From Ramazzottius varieornatus (Eukaryota; Tardigrada; Eutardigrada; Parachela; Ramazzottiidae), in assembly GCA_001949185.1 (NCBI GenBank), contig BDGG01000001.1, positions 9,120,464-9,184,463 of the forward strand: a stretch of 64,000 nucleotides of DNA, written 5' to 3'. This document shows, in pieces, positions 41,478-58,400 of the stretch. The notes beneath the pieces are model-generated. The model had not been told where the DNA came from. It did not search any database and saw nothing but the letters and a program-made list of their open reading frames with translations. The position numbers and the translations under genes were made by a program. Positions within the stretch are counted from its first letter, which is position 1. Every line of letters starts with the position of its first letter.

Positions 41478-42999
41478 ATGTCCAGCAGATCGAAACCGAA
41501 CGATAGACCTGCGGAGCTGTCATACTGTGCTGCAGAAGCTGCCAAAAGAAAACGGACGACGACGATGTTGCGGCTGATGCGCGTGTGGCCGGACGAATAT
41601 ACGGACAAGCCGAAGACCGGAAATGTGCTGGTGGCATCCCTCCAGAATCCGAAAGATATTCCTGCCGTCATGAGGTAGGCTGCAAAGTCAGAGCCTAGAA
41701 TGACTCGGGTATACTTTGTGTAATTTGGTATCGCTATAGTTTACTGAAGGATTTGTTTCCACTGCCTGAACTGCGCCATTTGAAGCGTGTCCGTCGCGTA
41801 TCAGCTCTTGCTTCGTCTCCGTCAAGCGACACGGGCTCATCTACTCCAGGTAACTCGAATTCATTTTCTGCGACGTGTACTGTACGGTGAAATCATCTTA
41901 GAGCAGGTGGCGGCAGAAGTTATGCTGACATGGGCTGATGGAGTTGGCGGATGTGGTACAACAGCCGATGAAACTATGCCCCTCTCCCATGTCCTTTCTG
42001 AAGATCATCAAGCCCTACAACCATTTCTTCGGCCGTTGGTCCGGGTTCATGAGGTCTGCACTACAATCCGCCTCCTGACCCAAGAACAATGGAGTTTTTC
42101 TCACCAAAAATGGCCAACTGTCCGTCCAAAGTAAGAAGTTCGATGAAACTGCAAACACAGCTGTTTTGACATCACGACGCAGGACGTCATGGGCTACTTT
42201 CCGGTTGAACGTGGTATGTCATGTCAGATGTCGTTTCTGCTTTTCGCAGCCCGCTAACGTCGCTGGATCTCGACGATGATTCTTCGTCCGCTACTTCAAG
42301 TCTTCAACTGCATCAGTCTTTCCTGGATGAGCTGCAAGAACGGACCTCCAAGCCGTGCGCCGATTGTCTGCACAACCGCGTTATCATTGTCGATCCGGCT
42401 ACGAAGAACTCGGTCTATCATTATGATTGGTCCGCCGCAGCTTCTTCCTCGTTCAACCCCCTCGATCATCCCATCCTGCTGGCTATTGACTTCATCGCCT
42501 CGGCGCAGCTGAATAAGCCAGGTAAGAGGACGTAACAGCGACGCTTACCACAAGTTCGTTAAGTTCCTTTGCGGTGACTTCAACTGTGTACCATAGGTGG
42601 GAAACGCTGGGCAGAGGAGCTGAAAAAGAGCACCACAGCGGAAGACAGCTCTTCGTACTTGTGCACGGGATATTGGGCATATCTTTTGCTGGAACCCTGC
42701 TTAATGTAAGTGTCGATGTTTTGCATTTCGTGCCGTCAGACAACTACTCATGGAAGAAAGATGCGCTTCTTCAACTCGTCCCGACTGGCGAGCTGGCGTT
42801 TGAATGTAAGCTTTGAGTATCAATTTCTCTGTGCAGGTGTTCGATGGCGCTGGTTCATGCTCGCATAAAGTCGATCTTTTTCTTCCACGATAATCCAGGG
42901 GATGGTGGTCTGAAGTCGCAGGTCAAGCTGCAAGGCTTGAAAAGTCTCAATCACCATTTTGAAGTGTGGCAAGTTGTTTCATCGAATAAGTCAGAGTGA
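41478..42999 (+). CDS. ADAT3: tRNA adenosine deaminase subunit ADAT3
   Basis: This is the non-catalytic partner of ADAT2. Together they convert adenosine 34 of tRNA anticodons to inosine. Six exons, 41478-41674, 41740-41849, 41902-42130, 42250-42521, 42597-42705 and 42837-42999, encode 359 residues (close to the human length). The N-terminal part has LLKDLFPLPELRHLKRVRR, like human [21 protein letters not shown], then a segment with QKWPTVRPN. The deaminase domain contains VIIVDPATKNSVYHYDW, zinc ligand His in NPLDHPILLAIDFIASAQ, then SSYLCTGYWAYLLLEPCLMC with the PCxxC zinc ligands, ALVHARIKSIFFF and LNHHFEVWQVV. The glutamate of active deaminases (HAE) is replaced in HPI, as expected for ADAT3. 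The start could also be the in-frame ATG at 41565. A long antisense frame over exon 1 is taken as a shadow. Confidence 0.93.
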
Positions 43000-43181
43000 C
43001 AAGCCTGGTTTTCTTCACCGTTCTCGCTTTCCTCTGTATTCCTTTCCCATTTTGTAACTGGGCCTTTTCAGCAGGCGTTCAAGACAGATAAGTCCATGTT
43101 TGCGTTGCAGCGTTGCTAATTGAAAGGCGGCCACGGAAACTCACTGAAATATTGCGGAAAGGAAGGCTGCAACAATTAAGT

Positions 43182-43187
43182 TTTATT
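43182..43187 (-). terminator. Candidate poly(A) signal of SoxB
   Basis: TTTATT on plus reads AATAAA for the minus-strand SoxB gene, about 360 bases after its stop and 180 bases beyond the ADAT3 stop on the opposite strand. The two transcripts would end tail to tail with little or no overlap. Confidence 0.5.
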
Positions 43188-43543
43188 TACAAATCTGTCT
43201 GGCTCAAACAAGAAATGTAAGTACAGGTCGATATACGGAACATGCGTAAAAGACATAACAGTGAGTCTAGCGGTTCGAAACATTTTTGTAGTGAAATGGG
43301 GATAAGAAAATTTTCATCGAGATTAAAACGAGATTCAGTAAAGACAAGCTGCATTTTGAGGAATGGTGCAAGTAGTATGTGTGTAGAGGTAATATCCAAA
43401 GACTTTGTGTTCATTCGTTTGTTCCCATTATACAACAGAGAAAGTTTAAACAACAAACTGTTAAAATAATACAGTGCTTCTTTGAATGCAGCCCTTTTTC
43501 CCCCCTCCTTCCAGAGAGATGCGTCCATCCGTCTCGGTCACTG

Positions 43544-46819
<3,276 letters not shown>

Positions 46820-49342
46820 CTATACTCCCCACAATAAGACCCTGGCCTGCACAGAACCAACTGACGCAAATCCCAAAGATGAAAGATCAGTAAATTATCC
46901 CGAATTTTGCAAAACAACAACAGGATCTGCCTCGAGGAAACAATCAAATGATCAGCTGATCCACAAAGCACAAGGACAGAATAGTAGCAGAAAAGCAGTC
47001 AGCTGATTCTGCACACCAGTGGTCATTTAGTAAACAAAACAATCAACTCAATCAAGAGGAGCGCGCTTCCTGCTCGAGTATGCAGACAAATAAAACTCGC
47101 GCGTTTTCCTCTCGAGCAGAAAACTTGTTTTCTTGCACAATAGCACAAATTAGACTTTGCTCAAGCATACTATCTACAACTACCTGGCTGTACAAGAAAG
47201 TAAAGAAAAACGTGAGTGAGAGTGTGTGCTCAATTTACAGTACAAGACAAGATTGGCAAAAACTGGTCAAACCAGCTGCTTGTACATAAAATGGCCTCCA
47301 GGCTGGCAGACACACTGACACGCCATGTCAATCAACCAACCTAGGCCTTCTCGCCATCGTAAAGTTACGATGTGCTAAACGGAGCGGCCGGGTCCGCCTG
47401 CTCGACACTTAATTCCTCCTACTTCTCATACCAACCAATGGTATCGACATACTGCTACGAAAGCTCTCTTCCCTGGCTTCTCCCTCCAGCTGCCAGCAAA
47501 CGTTAAAATCAAATTCTGACAACAAACATCTCTAGCGGATATTATTTAACATGTTGCCTACCCAATATCGATAAAATAAATCTGCTTCCCTAGTCGAACG
47601 TGACAGCTTTCATACAGAGTAGGAAAGGTCATCAGGGTTGGCCGATTTCTAAGCATTCATTCTGGAAACGGTCGAAGTCATCTTTGTACACAGAGTGGGA
47701 TCTATTTGAAAACCTATATTTTCAAACCAAGAAATGAAATTGGCTTCTCAAAGAAGCCACAAAATGGCGTTACTGTCTCGTAGCACAGTGAATTTCCGAA
47801 ATTGCAATCAGGCGGTGGATCTTTGTCAACGCGCTTTTCTTACAGTTTAGGAGCTTAGCGGTGTCCATTGCGCATGCGTTGAAGGGATTACGCTCGCCGC
47901 TGGCCAAGCTTGTTAGTTGGGGAGGAAAGCTTGATGGGACCCTCGTGCATATGGCGGGAAGAGTTGGACGTGCTTGTCATGCACGAGGCAGGTACAAGTA
48001 TACATAGGCGATTATGTACAGGGAATTTATTTGTTTCTCACCTGAACAAACAGCCCGACGGAATATGTGCTTAGTCCTCTATGAAGATCTGTCTTTCTCA
48101 GGCAATCTTCACACGTCTAACCGTCCAAGTCTAAAGATTTCAAGGGAAATCTTTGCCGATATTTGTACGATCCAAATAGCATAATACTCTCGCCCAAATT
48201 GATTTCTAACCTGCCTTTTTAGGTGAAGCACGACCTCATTACAATTAAAGCAGACCAAAGTTAGCAGACAAGCATCATACAAATAACAAACATGCATGGA
48301 CGCTGGAAGTGTACTTGAGGGCAGGTCATGCGGCAAAAATTGATAGAAATTCAACAATGAAGGAGCAGATAATTATATATGCAAGTGTAACGTGACATGC
48401 CGTTTCTTCCTGTCGTCTAGTACATGGAGCTTGACTGCTCTAAGGTGAGTGGTCACACACGACTCATTTGTCAGGCAGATGTATTTTGAGAAATAAAGGA
48501 TTATAAAGATGTGAAAAGATTTTCTCAATGATCAAGCTGTGATAATGTCCATACAGGACCGTTTTGCTCTTGACGGCCTTTTATTGTGGTCAGTTATATT
48601 TGTTGTGGTATTATCGGTGGACATACAAGAGCGACATGTCAAGCGGCAAAAGAATCAAGCTATGACAAGTCGGGCTTTTACTGTATGGAGTTATTTCTTT
48701 AAAGACCATCAGTACTCATTATCAGCGGGATAATGGCCGTAACAAGGGGGGTTTTCAGCCAGTGTCACCATCCATCTATTATATCCCCGACTAACCAGAT
48801 ATACACACAACTCCATACACCAGCATAATTTATAACATCATTGAATAATTAATCAATTCAACAGTTATTCTAAGCCAGAATACTGCCGAACTTCGTGTTT
48901 TAACACCCGCCCAATTTTCAGTGTATCAAAGGTCATTCATTTTTGCGCGAAGAAAATTTTTCGCAGTGGAGGCGATGAGTAAGCACTGAGGAGGAAGGTA
49001 TTGAGTGACCTTTGGTGACGCGTCATTTGCTTAGTGAGAAAACAGTAGCGGTATGCGCTAGCTAGAAATGTTGAGTACACATTGTCAACTAGCGGAAGAG
49101 CTGCACCATCAGGAACATTTTTTCTCAAGGTGTTCAACAGCAGCAGCAGTTACTGCGGCCAAACATGGCAAGGCGGGCAAACTTTGGCTTGCTGACGAAG
49201 AACCAACAGGCACTTGCACCGTCAGCTGCCACCAGGATATCATGTACAGAAAATGTGCCAGTCACTGCGGTTAGGTCCCAGCTCTGAGCTACAATTACTG
49301 CCAAAATCTGGCGGATTTGATGGATTGCGTAAAGCAACTTAC
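46820..49342 (-). other. SoxB 5' flank or first intron
   Basis: This is about 2.5 kb without a supported gene. If the exon at 49343-49405 belongs to SoxB, this is its first intron. Frames such as 48109-48357 minus and 48539-48733 plus are within chance length and show no domain. Confidence 0.5.
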
Positions 49343-49405
49343 GTGTTGCCAGAGTTGCTGTAGCTGAACCTGGTGGCGGTACTGGTCCTGGTGGAAACGA
49401 TCCAT
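49343..49405 (-). CDS. Candidate first coding exon of SoxB
   Basis: ATG at 49405 is followed by 21 codons, MDRFHQDQYRHQVQLQQLWQ then H, and an excellent gtaagt donor. The end is phase 0. The downstream SoxB exon at 46819 begins in phase 0 right after a tatag acceptor, and the join ...LWQHLRMREVGIEEE is open and helical in character. The match of phase and signals is suggestive, but only transcript data can confirm it. Confidence 0.45.
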
Positions 49406-52400
49406 GGTGAAGTGGAGAGAGATGAGCAGCAGGTAGTCGGGGGATTATATTGATTTATAGAATGCGATGATGACGGCAGTCGGCTCTTGCTGCAAATCTG
49501 CTGACTGCAAGCCGGCTGCTGGACAGCTTAACGGTGTAGATGACTAGGCTCCTGACGTAACGTCCAAACCAGCGTCACTTCCGCCTGTCCCCACAGTGCT
49601 TTGATGCACTCATAATGTACATATCAAGGTGCGCGATTCACACTTCAATACTTCAGTACAGCAACGTCTGATCCTAAAAATGGGACTTTAATCAGAGGCA
49701 GAAAGGAGCAAGCTGTAGGATATTCAAATTTGGAATTCTGGCTAGGAAGGAGGGAAGGTGAGAGTGGAATCTTTGGGGCTAATTTTTTCACACCTGGTGC
49801 CGGAATGTCTAGCATACCTCAATCAGATTGAGAATGGTTGTATGCCTCTTCCCTCTCTCCATCTCCTTATTAATGGCTACACAAATATGCACACCTCATG
49901 GGAATTCCAATGGGGCTCCGCCCCTTTTTTCCCCCTAGCTTCTCTTGACAATATTTTCAGCTACATAAGCTGACACTTCTTACCTGTATCCTTCTCGCCT
50001 TTTCTTCTCCACTACTCGATCGGCTATTTGAAGCGCAGAACGATGGATCGAATATATACGCTACCTGAAATCACAATTGAAAGGAGCATTACTTGATTAA
50101 TTCTGTGGTCCCATCTGACCGTCAAGGTCCGATGCAGAAAGAAAAGACGCCTTTCATGACATGTAAAGATATTATTATCCTCCAACTTCATAAAATCCAC
50201 CGATACATTTCTGTAGCTAATTTGCGTACAATGACTTTTTTGACCTGCGCGTGAGTTAGGGTGTAGTTTATGTGGGGGAAGATGAATGGGGAACGCTAGT
50301 TGTGAGGTAATTAGTAGGTGTCAAGATTTTTATCGGAGCAATTGCGCGGTAGTCTATATGGCAAGTGTCCATTTAGCCTCCGTTTAATATGCGGTAGCTG
50401 ATAGCGATCGAAATAGCGCAACCATTTTCGATCTGGATCTGCCCATATGGTTGCCGATCCAGCGAGAGCTACTCTTGAGGCGTACAGGTGGCTTTGGGTG
50501 GAGCGAACATTTAATATTCATCAGGCCATAAAGGTAGGGTGAAGGAGGAAGGGAGGCTTGGGCAGCTTACGGCTGTTGTCGTAACTTTCTCCTCATTGAC
50601 ATCACGGGCTGCCGTTAGCATGCCGTCGTGTCGTGTTAGAGCCCTTTTACGGCGAATGTTTATGACTAGGTCTTTATGCTGATAGGAAGGGCGAGCGTTT
50701 CCCTGTACCTGGAAACGTTCCGCTAATGACGGTAGGGAATGACACAATTGCAGATGACATTATTTCTCAAGAGGCCCCAACCGCCATTCAGCCTAATGAG
50801 CTCTCCAGCTCCCTCGGCCACAGCCATTACGCTGATGGACCACCAGCTCTTCAAGCAACCAAGAAGGAAGGAGGGCCGTAAAGGCTTGGCGGCGCTACGG
50901 TTAAGGCAGTAGCTCAAGTACAGCCAGCAACCTAGAAATGTGCATTGTGCCTCAAATCGTGAGAAAATATGACAGTTTCTGCCCGCCGGCCAACTAGCAA
51001 CACCTGTGCACAATCACCGTACATTTTTCGAATAGCATCTTTGCTTGCACTTTCTTCCTTCCACTACGATCGGGTTTTCGCTTAATTCCTGCCACCTTCC
51101 CACTCGATGTTCAAAAACAAGAGGGTTACTCTTTACAAAATGTCTGTGCTCGGGATCGCCAGATTATGTCATTCGGATATGTAACATCAACAAAAACCTC
51201 GAACAGATATCAAACTTGAAAACAAGAATGTTCTCCACCCGGAACTAAATCCGGTTATGTATCACTTTAGGGTTAGAGAGGTCTCCTCGTGCGGGACATA
51301 AGGAGGACGTCAGATTAAGGGTGGGTGGAATGGCGCCATGAATAGGAGCTGAGGACTCATTCCCTGCATTGAATGCAGGTGCCGTAAAGGCCGTCAGAAT
51401 AAAGAGGCAATCTTCTGTTTTGGGGTTAAGTAGGAATAATGTCCTGTGCCGGGACCGTGAAGCCTATTCCCCTGGCCTTCTTACTTTTAGCCCGAGCTAC
51501 TCTAAGAATTGTTGTTGACAGAAAGCGATTTAGCTGGCCAGCAGGACCTGCAGCCAGCTTTAATTCACGTTGTTGGTCAAGTGGGCTGGAAGGAAGGAAG
51601 CTGAGGGACGGCGTTGAGCCTAATTGCTGACTGCTCCTCTGCTCGTAATCAAAAATCTCGAGAAGATGATACGGTACGAGGAAAAGCGAGGTGTCGCTTC
51701 TACCCATAGCTTGATTAACGCTGTAATTAGAACACAGCCTCCTGTGATACGTATTATCCGCCAACCCGTGACGCATTGCCAGCCCAGAAGAACCCAGCAG
51801 CTTCGCGCAAACCAATGCGGGATTCTACCCTTCGTCATCAGGTGTAGCACTTACGGACAACTCTCAAATGGGAAAGTATAATTCATTGCGCTTGAAGTTT
51901 ACTCCAAGAATATACTAAGACAAGGTTGTAACTTCCTGGTAGCTCGCGCCTTGAGGCGGAAAGTTCACTTCGTAAACCCTGGTTCGCCCTCCTGGAAAAT
52001 GTTTAGAATTTCGGCGATGTATAAGCAACTTCTCAACCCTTAATAAACGCCAGGTTTTCTGCATTCAGGCCCAGTATTTGGTGGCACAAGAAAATTATTC
52101 GCTTTCTCGTACCGAAGAATTAAGTTATAGTAGAACATAGGCGAGAAGAGGGGTGAAAGCCGGCCGGGGCTTGGAATGAGCATGCAGCAAATACGCTTGA
52201 TTGGAGGGGAATTAAGGCCGTTTAGAAAGGACAGAGGATCATTAGAGATAGTATATTGGAAAGTAAGTGTCAAATGTTGTGTGATGACAATAGCTGATAA
52301 AGAACGATAACGACTTGTCAAGGTGTGTATATTCTTTTGCTGGTATAATTTGTTGCGGTGGACGTTACAAGGAGGCTGAACACGGACGGGTATAAAAAGA

Positions 52401-55400
52401 AAGTGAAAAAAGCCCCTGAACAATGGCGGAAAAAGCCATTAATCATGGTCACAGCCACCATGCATTACTCTGTTAATATCACAGCTAGCAGCGTTACACA
52501 TAGCATTATCTTCTCTAGTCAAAACTATTCAACACTTACCCACTGTGCCGTATTGCTATGCTAATTAATTGCCGCTCCACCGCATAAGCATCAGTCCCTC
52601 TCTTCAGCCGGCTTTGGCTTTGGCGGAAGGCAAAAGGTCCACTGTTGGCGGAAGACTCCTTGCTGTTGTAGATAGTGTAGACACACAGTGGCCGGCTCAG
52701 TCCACCTGTCAAAAAACACATCAATAGAATGTTAGCCTTAAGACAGCACTTGTCATTTACTTTAATGAAGCCAACAAGACTGCACCGTTCCACCCGACAC
52801 AACCGAGCTCTTGAAGTGCAAAGAACGGCGCTTTGTTCCACCCAACACTGAATATGTACACGGCCTTTGTCATATACCTGATAGTATGGAATCAATCAAA
52901 TCAAAAGCATAGGAAGTAGATAGATGGGACAATATGATGATGAATGCGGAAGAAGCTATAGCAGGGTAAATGATACAGCCAGCCCGTAAAATTTAGCAGA
53001 CTAGAGGTGCGTCAGGCCAAGAACCAAAAGACCCTTGTAAGCTTCACTTGCCACCTGATTACATTGGACAGAAAAGACTACATAGAAATGGTCGACAATC
53101 GAGCCTTTGAAGTTTTCTTCACGTTTATGATGATTAAATGTGATGGCTGACATATAAGAATTACACTAGAGGAAATATACTACAGTGGCTGTACGGCAAG
53201 AAGCTCTCTGGCTACAGAATGGCAATGGTGTGATAATTGTACAGTGGTCATGTACTATATCGTTGTGTGTTCGATCAGAGCTTGATTGCATGCGACGGAA
53301 CTGTCAGGCAGCGTCAGGCAAGAACTGGTTCGGCGAGTGGGCGGCACCCTCAATACTGCCATTGCGTGCCGCAGCTAGCGGCCCGTCCTAGCTCTTCTCA
53401 TCTTTGCCGTTCCCTTCTCTTCTGTTCTGTTCTGTTCTGCGCGCAGTGCTGCATGTTGAGTAAGAATATGGCCAGCGAACATGCTCGGCGGCGATTGACG
53501 TGTTGTGCCATTGCCGGCACGCAAAAGCAAGAGAAGATGGAACTGTAGCAGCTGGTCGTCCGGCAATGTTACGGCCTGCTAGCGTGACTGCCGCAGATCG
53601 AACAAATGGCAGAGCAGCGTAACGGGCATCCCTCAACGTCCTCAAGGAGCACTGGGTGCCTTGATCCACTTAGCGACAGCTTCTACGGCCGATCAGCGCC
53701 GTCATGCATCCTTCCCATTAAGCAAGGCCCTCGCTTCGCTAACCCTCATCCTTGCACGCCACCTTCTCCTCTTTCGGCGAACCCTCAAGCCAACTGCATG
53801 CCGCTCCACTCTACAGTACCTCTATCTTGAAGGCACCCGCTCATTGCAGTGCAGCTTCCATAGTCTGAAAGAAGTGGAATGGCACCGACAGCAGAGATTG
53901 GCGTCGATGGTCAGTGGAACATCAGCATTCCGAACAAGGCCGCCGGCTAGCATAGTAAAGTTGCTTGGGTCATGTGTGTAGTCATTGCATCGACAAGCCA
54001 ACACTTTTTCCCAGCATTCACTCGTGATTGTAGTCAATTCACATTGAACTTTTTGCAGTGATTGAATTGGGTTTGCCAATGGTGGAAGAGAACCAAATTG
54101 CATTTGGGTAAAGTCGCAATTTGCCGTAATTAAACTTTGCGCGCATCAGTGCGGCTTTTGAGGGCGGAATGCACAGGTCGCCTTCCTACCTTGTGTATGA
54201 GGAACCTTGTTAGCTATATACGATGCTGCCTACATGTGCTCATAATAGGGAAATGATAATAATAGAGGAGAGATTGGGCGATGCGGATGGTTGGCTAGCG
54301 CTTGGCAGAAGGCATGCGAAATTTAAGAAGTGGAAACAGTGGAGAAGGCTGGCTGCAGCATTGTAGCTAGACATGCAGGTAGAATTGTGCTGGAGGGCAC
54401 AAACGGAGAGAGCTCAAGCGTGCTCAACTGTTTTACAGAGCTAGTAGCCGTGAAGGAGCTATTGTGCCCGCTTGGGCCAAAGTGTGCTGATGATTGCCTA
54501 CATTGGCAAAAAATGTCTGGCCAAATTAATTACACTTGCCAGCATGATTGACAGGCCGCTGCGCTGAGAACGAGAAAGAATGATTCGGTTGCAGGTACAG
54601 CACGGAAGAACGAGCCCATCATCAGTGCCATGTCCCAAACTTCATCATCGAACCATCGCTACTTGCCAATCATCGCCTTGCTTGTTGAGCCTGATTAATT
54701 TTCTCACGAGCCACATCTACATATACAAATCAACCGCCATCGTATTTTATATTAGCTATAAATAATCGCCATAGTATGCTTAGGTGCGGGAGACCTGCCG
54801 GCATAATTGCGCGCTAAAACAACTTAAACAGCATTGGCCTTCCGTTTGCGCACTTCCTACTGCATATTTGCTGTCATGTTTAAACTTCTCTTCCGTCAAA
54901 CCGGTTTGTGCCAAGCTTGTTCAACTGCACAACAAGATTTCATCTTAATTGATATTTCCTCGCCTTTCCCAGTGCAATTAAGACGAGGGCCAGTAAACGG
55001 AGCACTGTGAAACCGTAAATTGTGCACCTGTGCTTGTGTAAACTGAATTATGAAGGCGTCTTGAGGTGAAGAGTCGAAACAGGCGTAAAGGCTCAAAAGT
55101 GAAATGGGACTAGTAGCCGGTAATATCGTAAGTAAATATGGAGAGTGCAAAGTGGACTGCGTGAGAACTAGTGCTCAGCACGAGAGGCTCATTGCAACGT
55201 CTAAAATTCGACAAAATGGCTAAATTTGTCCCTCAAACATTGTATGCATAATCCGATCTACGAGTAAGTGTCCCAAGCCTCCCTTACTCTACAGCAAACG
55301 TAAACAAGCTCAGCCAGGCCTACGGCGGGTCCAGTATCCAGGACACAGGAAGAACGGGTTCCGGTTCTGTCTGGCCTTGTAGCCTTGTGCTCTAAGATTT

Positions 55401-58400
55401 TGACGACTCAGGTCTCAGGAAAGAGCGAGAGAAACAGGCCCGGCAAATAATGGACATCAATCGTGTGTTGAAGAGAAAGTACGTGGCGCTGGCAGATCAA
55501 GCGTTCAACCTATCGAAAACTCTATAGAGCTGCTGCAAGCAGAGACTGCTAGACGTAGTTTCCGGCTTCAAGACCTTTGTCCACAGGAAACTCTGGAACT
55601 TGCTGTGTGTAGGCTATCCATGTGATTTTGATCTTTTCTAAAGGAAAGCTCCAAGTTCTGACTGCCCCTCCTAAACTCACTCGGTTGATTCTGTAAAGCG
55701 ATGTGACCTGTCTTACCCTCGGAAAATACTGCAGCTTGAACATTGGGTTGGGGGTCGCTGCAAGTTCGTCCACTGCAAAAGGCCGGCAGTCAATGTAATT
55801 TCGCACCACAAAGGTAAGTAATGATTTATCTAGGGGAGACGTAATGAAGTATTGTGTCTTTCAACCTGGTATTGTCAAGTCATTGGAAGGAAGAGAATGG
55901 GTGGCAGGGGAGGCTGGAGAACGTGTCAAGCGTGGCAGCTAGTGCGTGAAAGCCGCCATGTTTATTCTCCACTTACGGTCCGGGCTCTTCTCAAAGTACC
56001 CATCTTGTCAAATGTTTGCCTCATCTTTCCTTTGGCGCATCAAGTTTAAACAAGAGCAAACAAGCAGCTCTTATTACATGCCAAGTAGTCATCCTCCCTT
56101 CAACTTCATCAACACTTACACACCCAACACTGCACTTTAAAAGTTTACGCAGCTACCTTGAGCCTGTATACTAAGAACCAGAACACTTTCTTTCCTCCAC
56201 CTTGAGCTACGATTGCCCTTCGACACTGTTATCCACAGCAAGTTTCGCATGGTTTTCTAGCTGTCTTGAAACGGGTTTGGAAGGAAAGCTACTAGCAGCC
56301 CGTGTGGTATTATACACATCCATATTTCGACGGCGTATAGAGCAACAAGAGAAGGCTCTTATGGCTTTTGCATAACAGCGAAAGCAGATAGAGGGGATCG
56401 AGCTATCGAGCAATACTCATGTCAAGCCCCCATCTACTTAGGTGCTGCGCTTGGCTGCCTAAAGTGCCAACCTCAGCAACTAGAAAAATGCTTTGTCCAC
56501 ATATATTCACCACCTTCCACCATTCCACCATAACATCCGCTTGGCCAGAGAGTCCTGACTAAATAAACACCATAGTGCCCTTCACCAAAACTTGTAACCT
56601 TCGACATAGCCGCACAAGTCTGTCGGAAACATCCGCTGGTCTAAGAGCCTACGCTCTGGTAAAGGCCACGGCGACTGAACGAAAGGTCGCCCTCTTTTGC
56701 GTACTACGCACAACAAGATCTTGCCTTATACGACTAACCAATTTCTACTTCTGATTTTAGTCTTTTTTTAAACTGTTAGAAAAGCGGTCCTCGCGCGTGT
56801 GCCTAGCCTTTCGAGGAATAGTATTGATGTGATGGAAGCATGAAACGTGATACTGCGCAATCCGCCCATAACAAAAGGTCCAAGTAAGCAGGCATCTCGA
56901 GCTGAAATATCACCACCAGCGGAAAAGAGCTGGATCACATCATCGAGCAAGATTTCCATTTGAGGTTGGGCTAAATGCCTGGAAAGTGTTGCGGATCGCT
57001 CCACACTGATCTACATAAAAAGCCACATTTAAGGGCAGAAGGGGGAATATCATTTCTGTACTGTAAGCCGGGGATGGAGATAATGGACAACGGCGTTTGT
57101 TTAGGCCTAAATCCCCTTTTAATTCAATTAAATGTGGTAGCGGAAAGAAGAAGCTGTTAATCACATGCTAAGCCGGCCCTATATATTGCACAGCCAGCGC
57201 TCCTCTTTATTAAATTGCCATTATGCTGATTGCAGCCTGATTTGCTTATCAATTGCCGGCCAAAGTGTGAACGGCACACAGATACGGCCGTCCATGTCCA
57301 CAAACACATGCATATGCATGCATGGCCTCCTTCAGCACCAACAGTCAATCCACAAAACTGCAATGCATATCCGGGACAATACTCTGGCTTGCATATCGAC
57401 CCTGTCTTCAGTCGGATGGGAAAGAGGAATTTTATTATCAATAATACGCCAACAATCTTGTGGACGATATAGGGTCAAAGAATGGCGCGACTATTGGCTC
57501 AGCAGCAGCAGAATGTGAACGGGGGCAAACAAAAGGTGGCAACGTGCAGCATCTTAGAGGCTGATCGTCAGCTCCTTGCTGGCGGTATAATAAGCAAGCG
57601 CTTGATGAATATAGCGCGAGACGTGCACAAGTAGCTGGTTCACACGCTGACTACAATGGACAACCCAGGCCAGGCCTTTCTTTTCATTAAAAAGTACTGA
57701 ATAGAAATTGCTTCTGGCTGATCGAAGCTGTCTGTGTTGACTGATGGCCGAATACTGTCCATGTCTACCCTGTGTACATACGGATCGCACAGCCTGAAAC
57801 GCGGAAATCGTCACGGAGAACCATCTGCTACAACTCCGTATAACTACGAGGTCTTGGTATTAACGTTTGTCGGTACCGATATATACTCTGGTTATCCATA
57901 TCATAAACAGGTGGTAGCATGGCTCTTGCTCTGCTCTTTCCAAGTCTTCATCGAGATCGGGGCTTTCCGTCGACTCGGTTACTTCCTGGTCGCTCTGCCA
58001 GTGACACGATGTAGTCAAGTTAACGTAAAAGTTTTAATCAAGAAGGATCGTTTGACAAATTTGGGTCCAGCGTGAAGGCTGTAAACATCGGATAGATGAA
58101 AAGGACTGACAGGGTGAAGGGCATGGTAAAAGGTCAACAAAGGCTAGCTGCTGGTAATTACAATGGGAAGGGGAATGGGGGAAGCACAGCTCTTGGGGAT
58201 GGCGATAACACGGCGGGGGTTCGTAGCACAAGACTGCTGGCCTAAATTGCTTTAGCTCCCACCGATCAAATCTGGACATGCAGCATCGCACTTTGCTATA
58301 GCATATTCGTCTAATGACCAGTCAACTTCCATTTCTCTCGGCAAGCCGACTCCGATAAAATGTCAATGACGTAAAGCAGAAGCCTAAGCGGCCATTCATT

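Noticed and set aside
41366-41671. Minus-strand frame of 101 codons with protein-like stretches
   Set aside because: It lies antisense to ADAT3 exon 1 in a mirrored frame. The exon 1 to exon 6 chain of ADAT3 on plus is strongly supported by homology and phase, so this is most likely a shadow.
42183-42213. Extra small ADAT3 exon between exons 3 and 4
   Set aside because: It breaks the phase of the next exon. Direct joining of 42130 to 42250 keeps the frame and gives WPTVRPNPLTS.
42720-42806. Possible ADAT3 exon reading NYSWKKDALLQLVPTG
   Set aside because: Phase does not fit, and including it would separate the PC and C zinc ligands of the PCxxC motif. The surrounding intron has good borders.
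52536-52895. Minus-strand pieces after a ttttttgacag acceptor (one reads TVCLHYLQQQGVFRQQW)
   Set aside because: Only a single short exon-like stretch, open in two frames, without upstream partners or family similarity.
55549-55809. 86-codon minus frame with natural composition
   Set aside because: The length is within chance, it starts from a non-ATG codon, and no splice partners were found.
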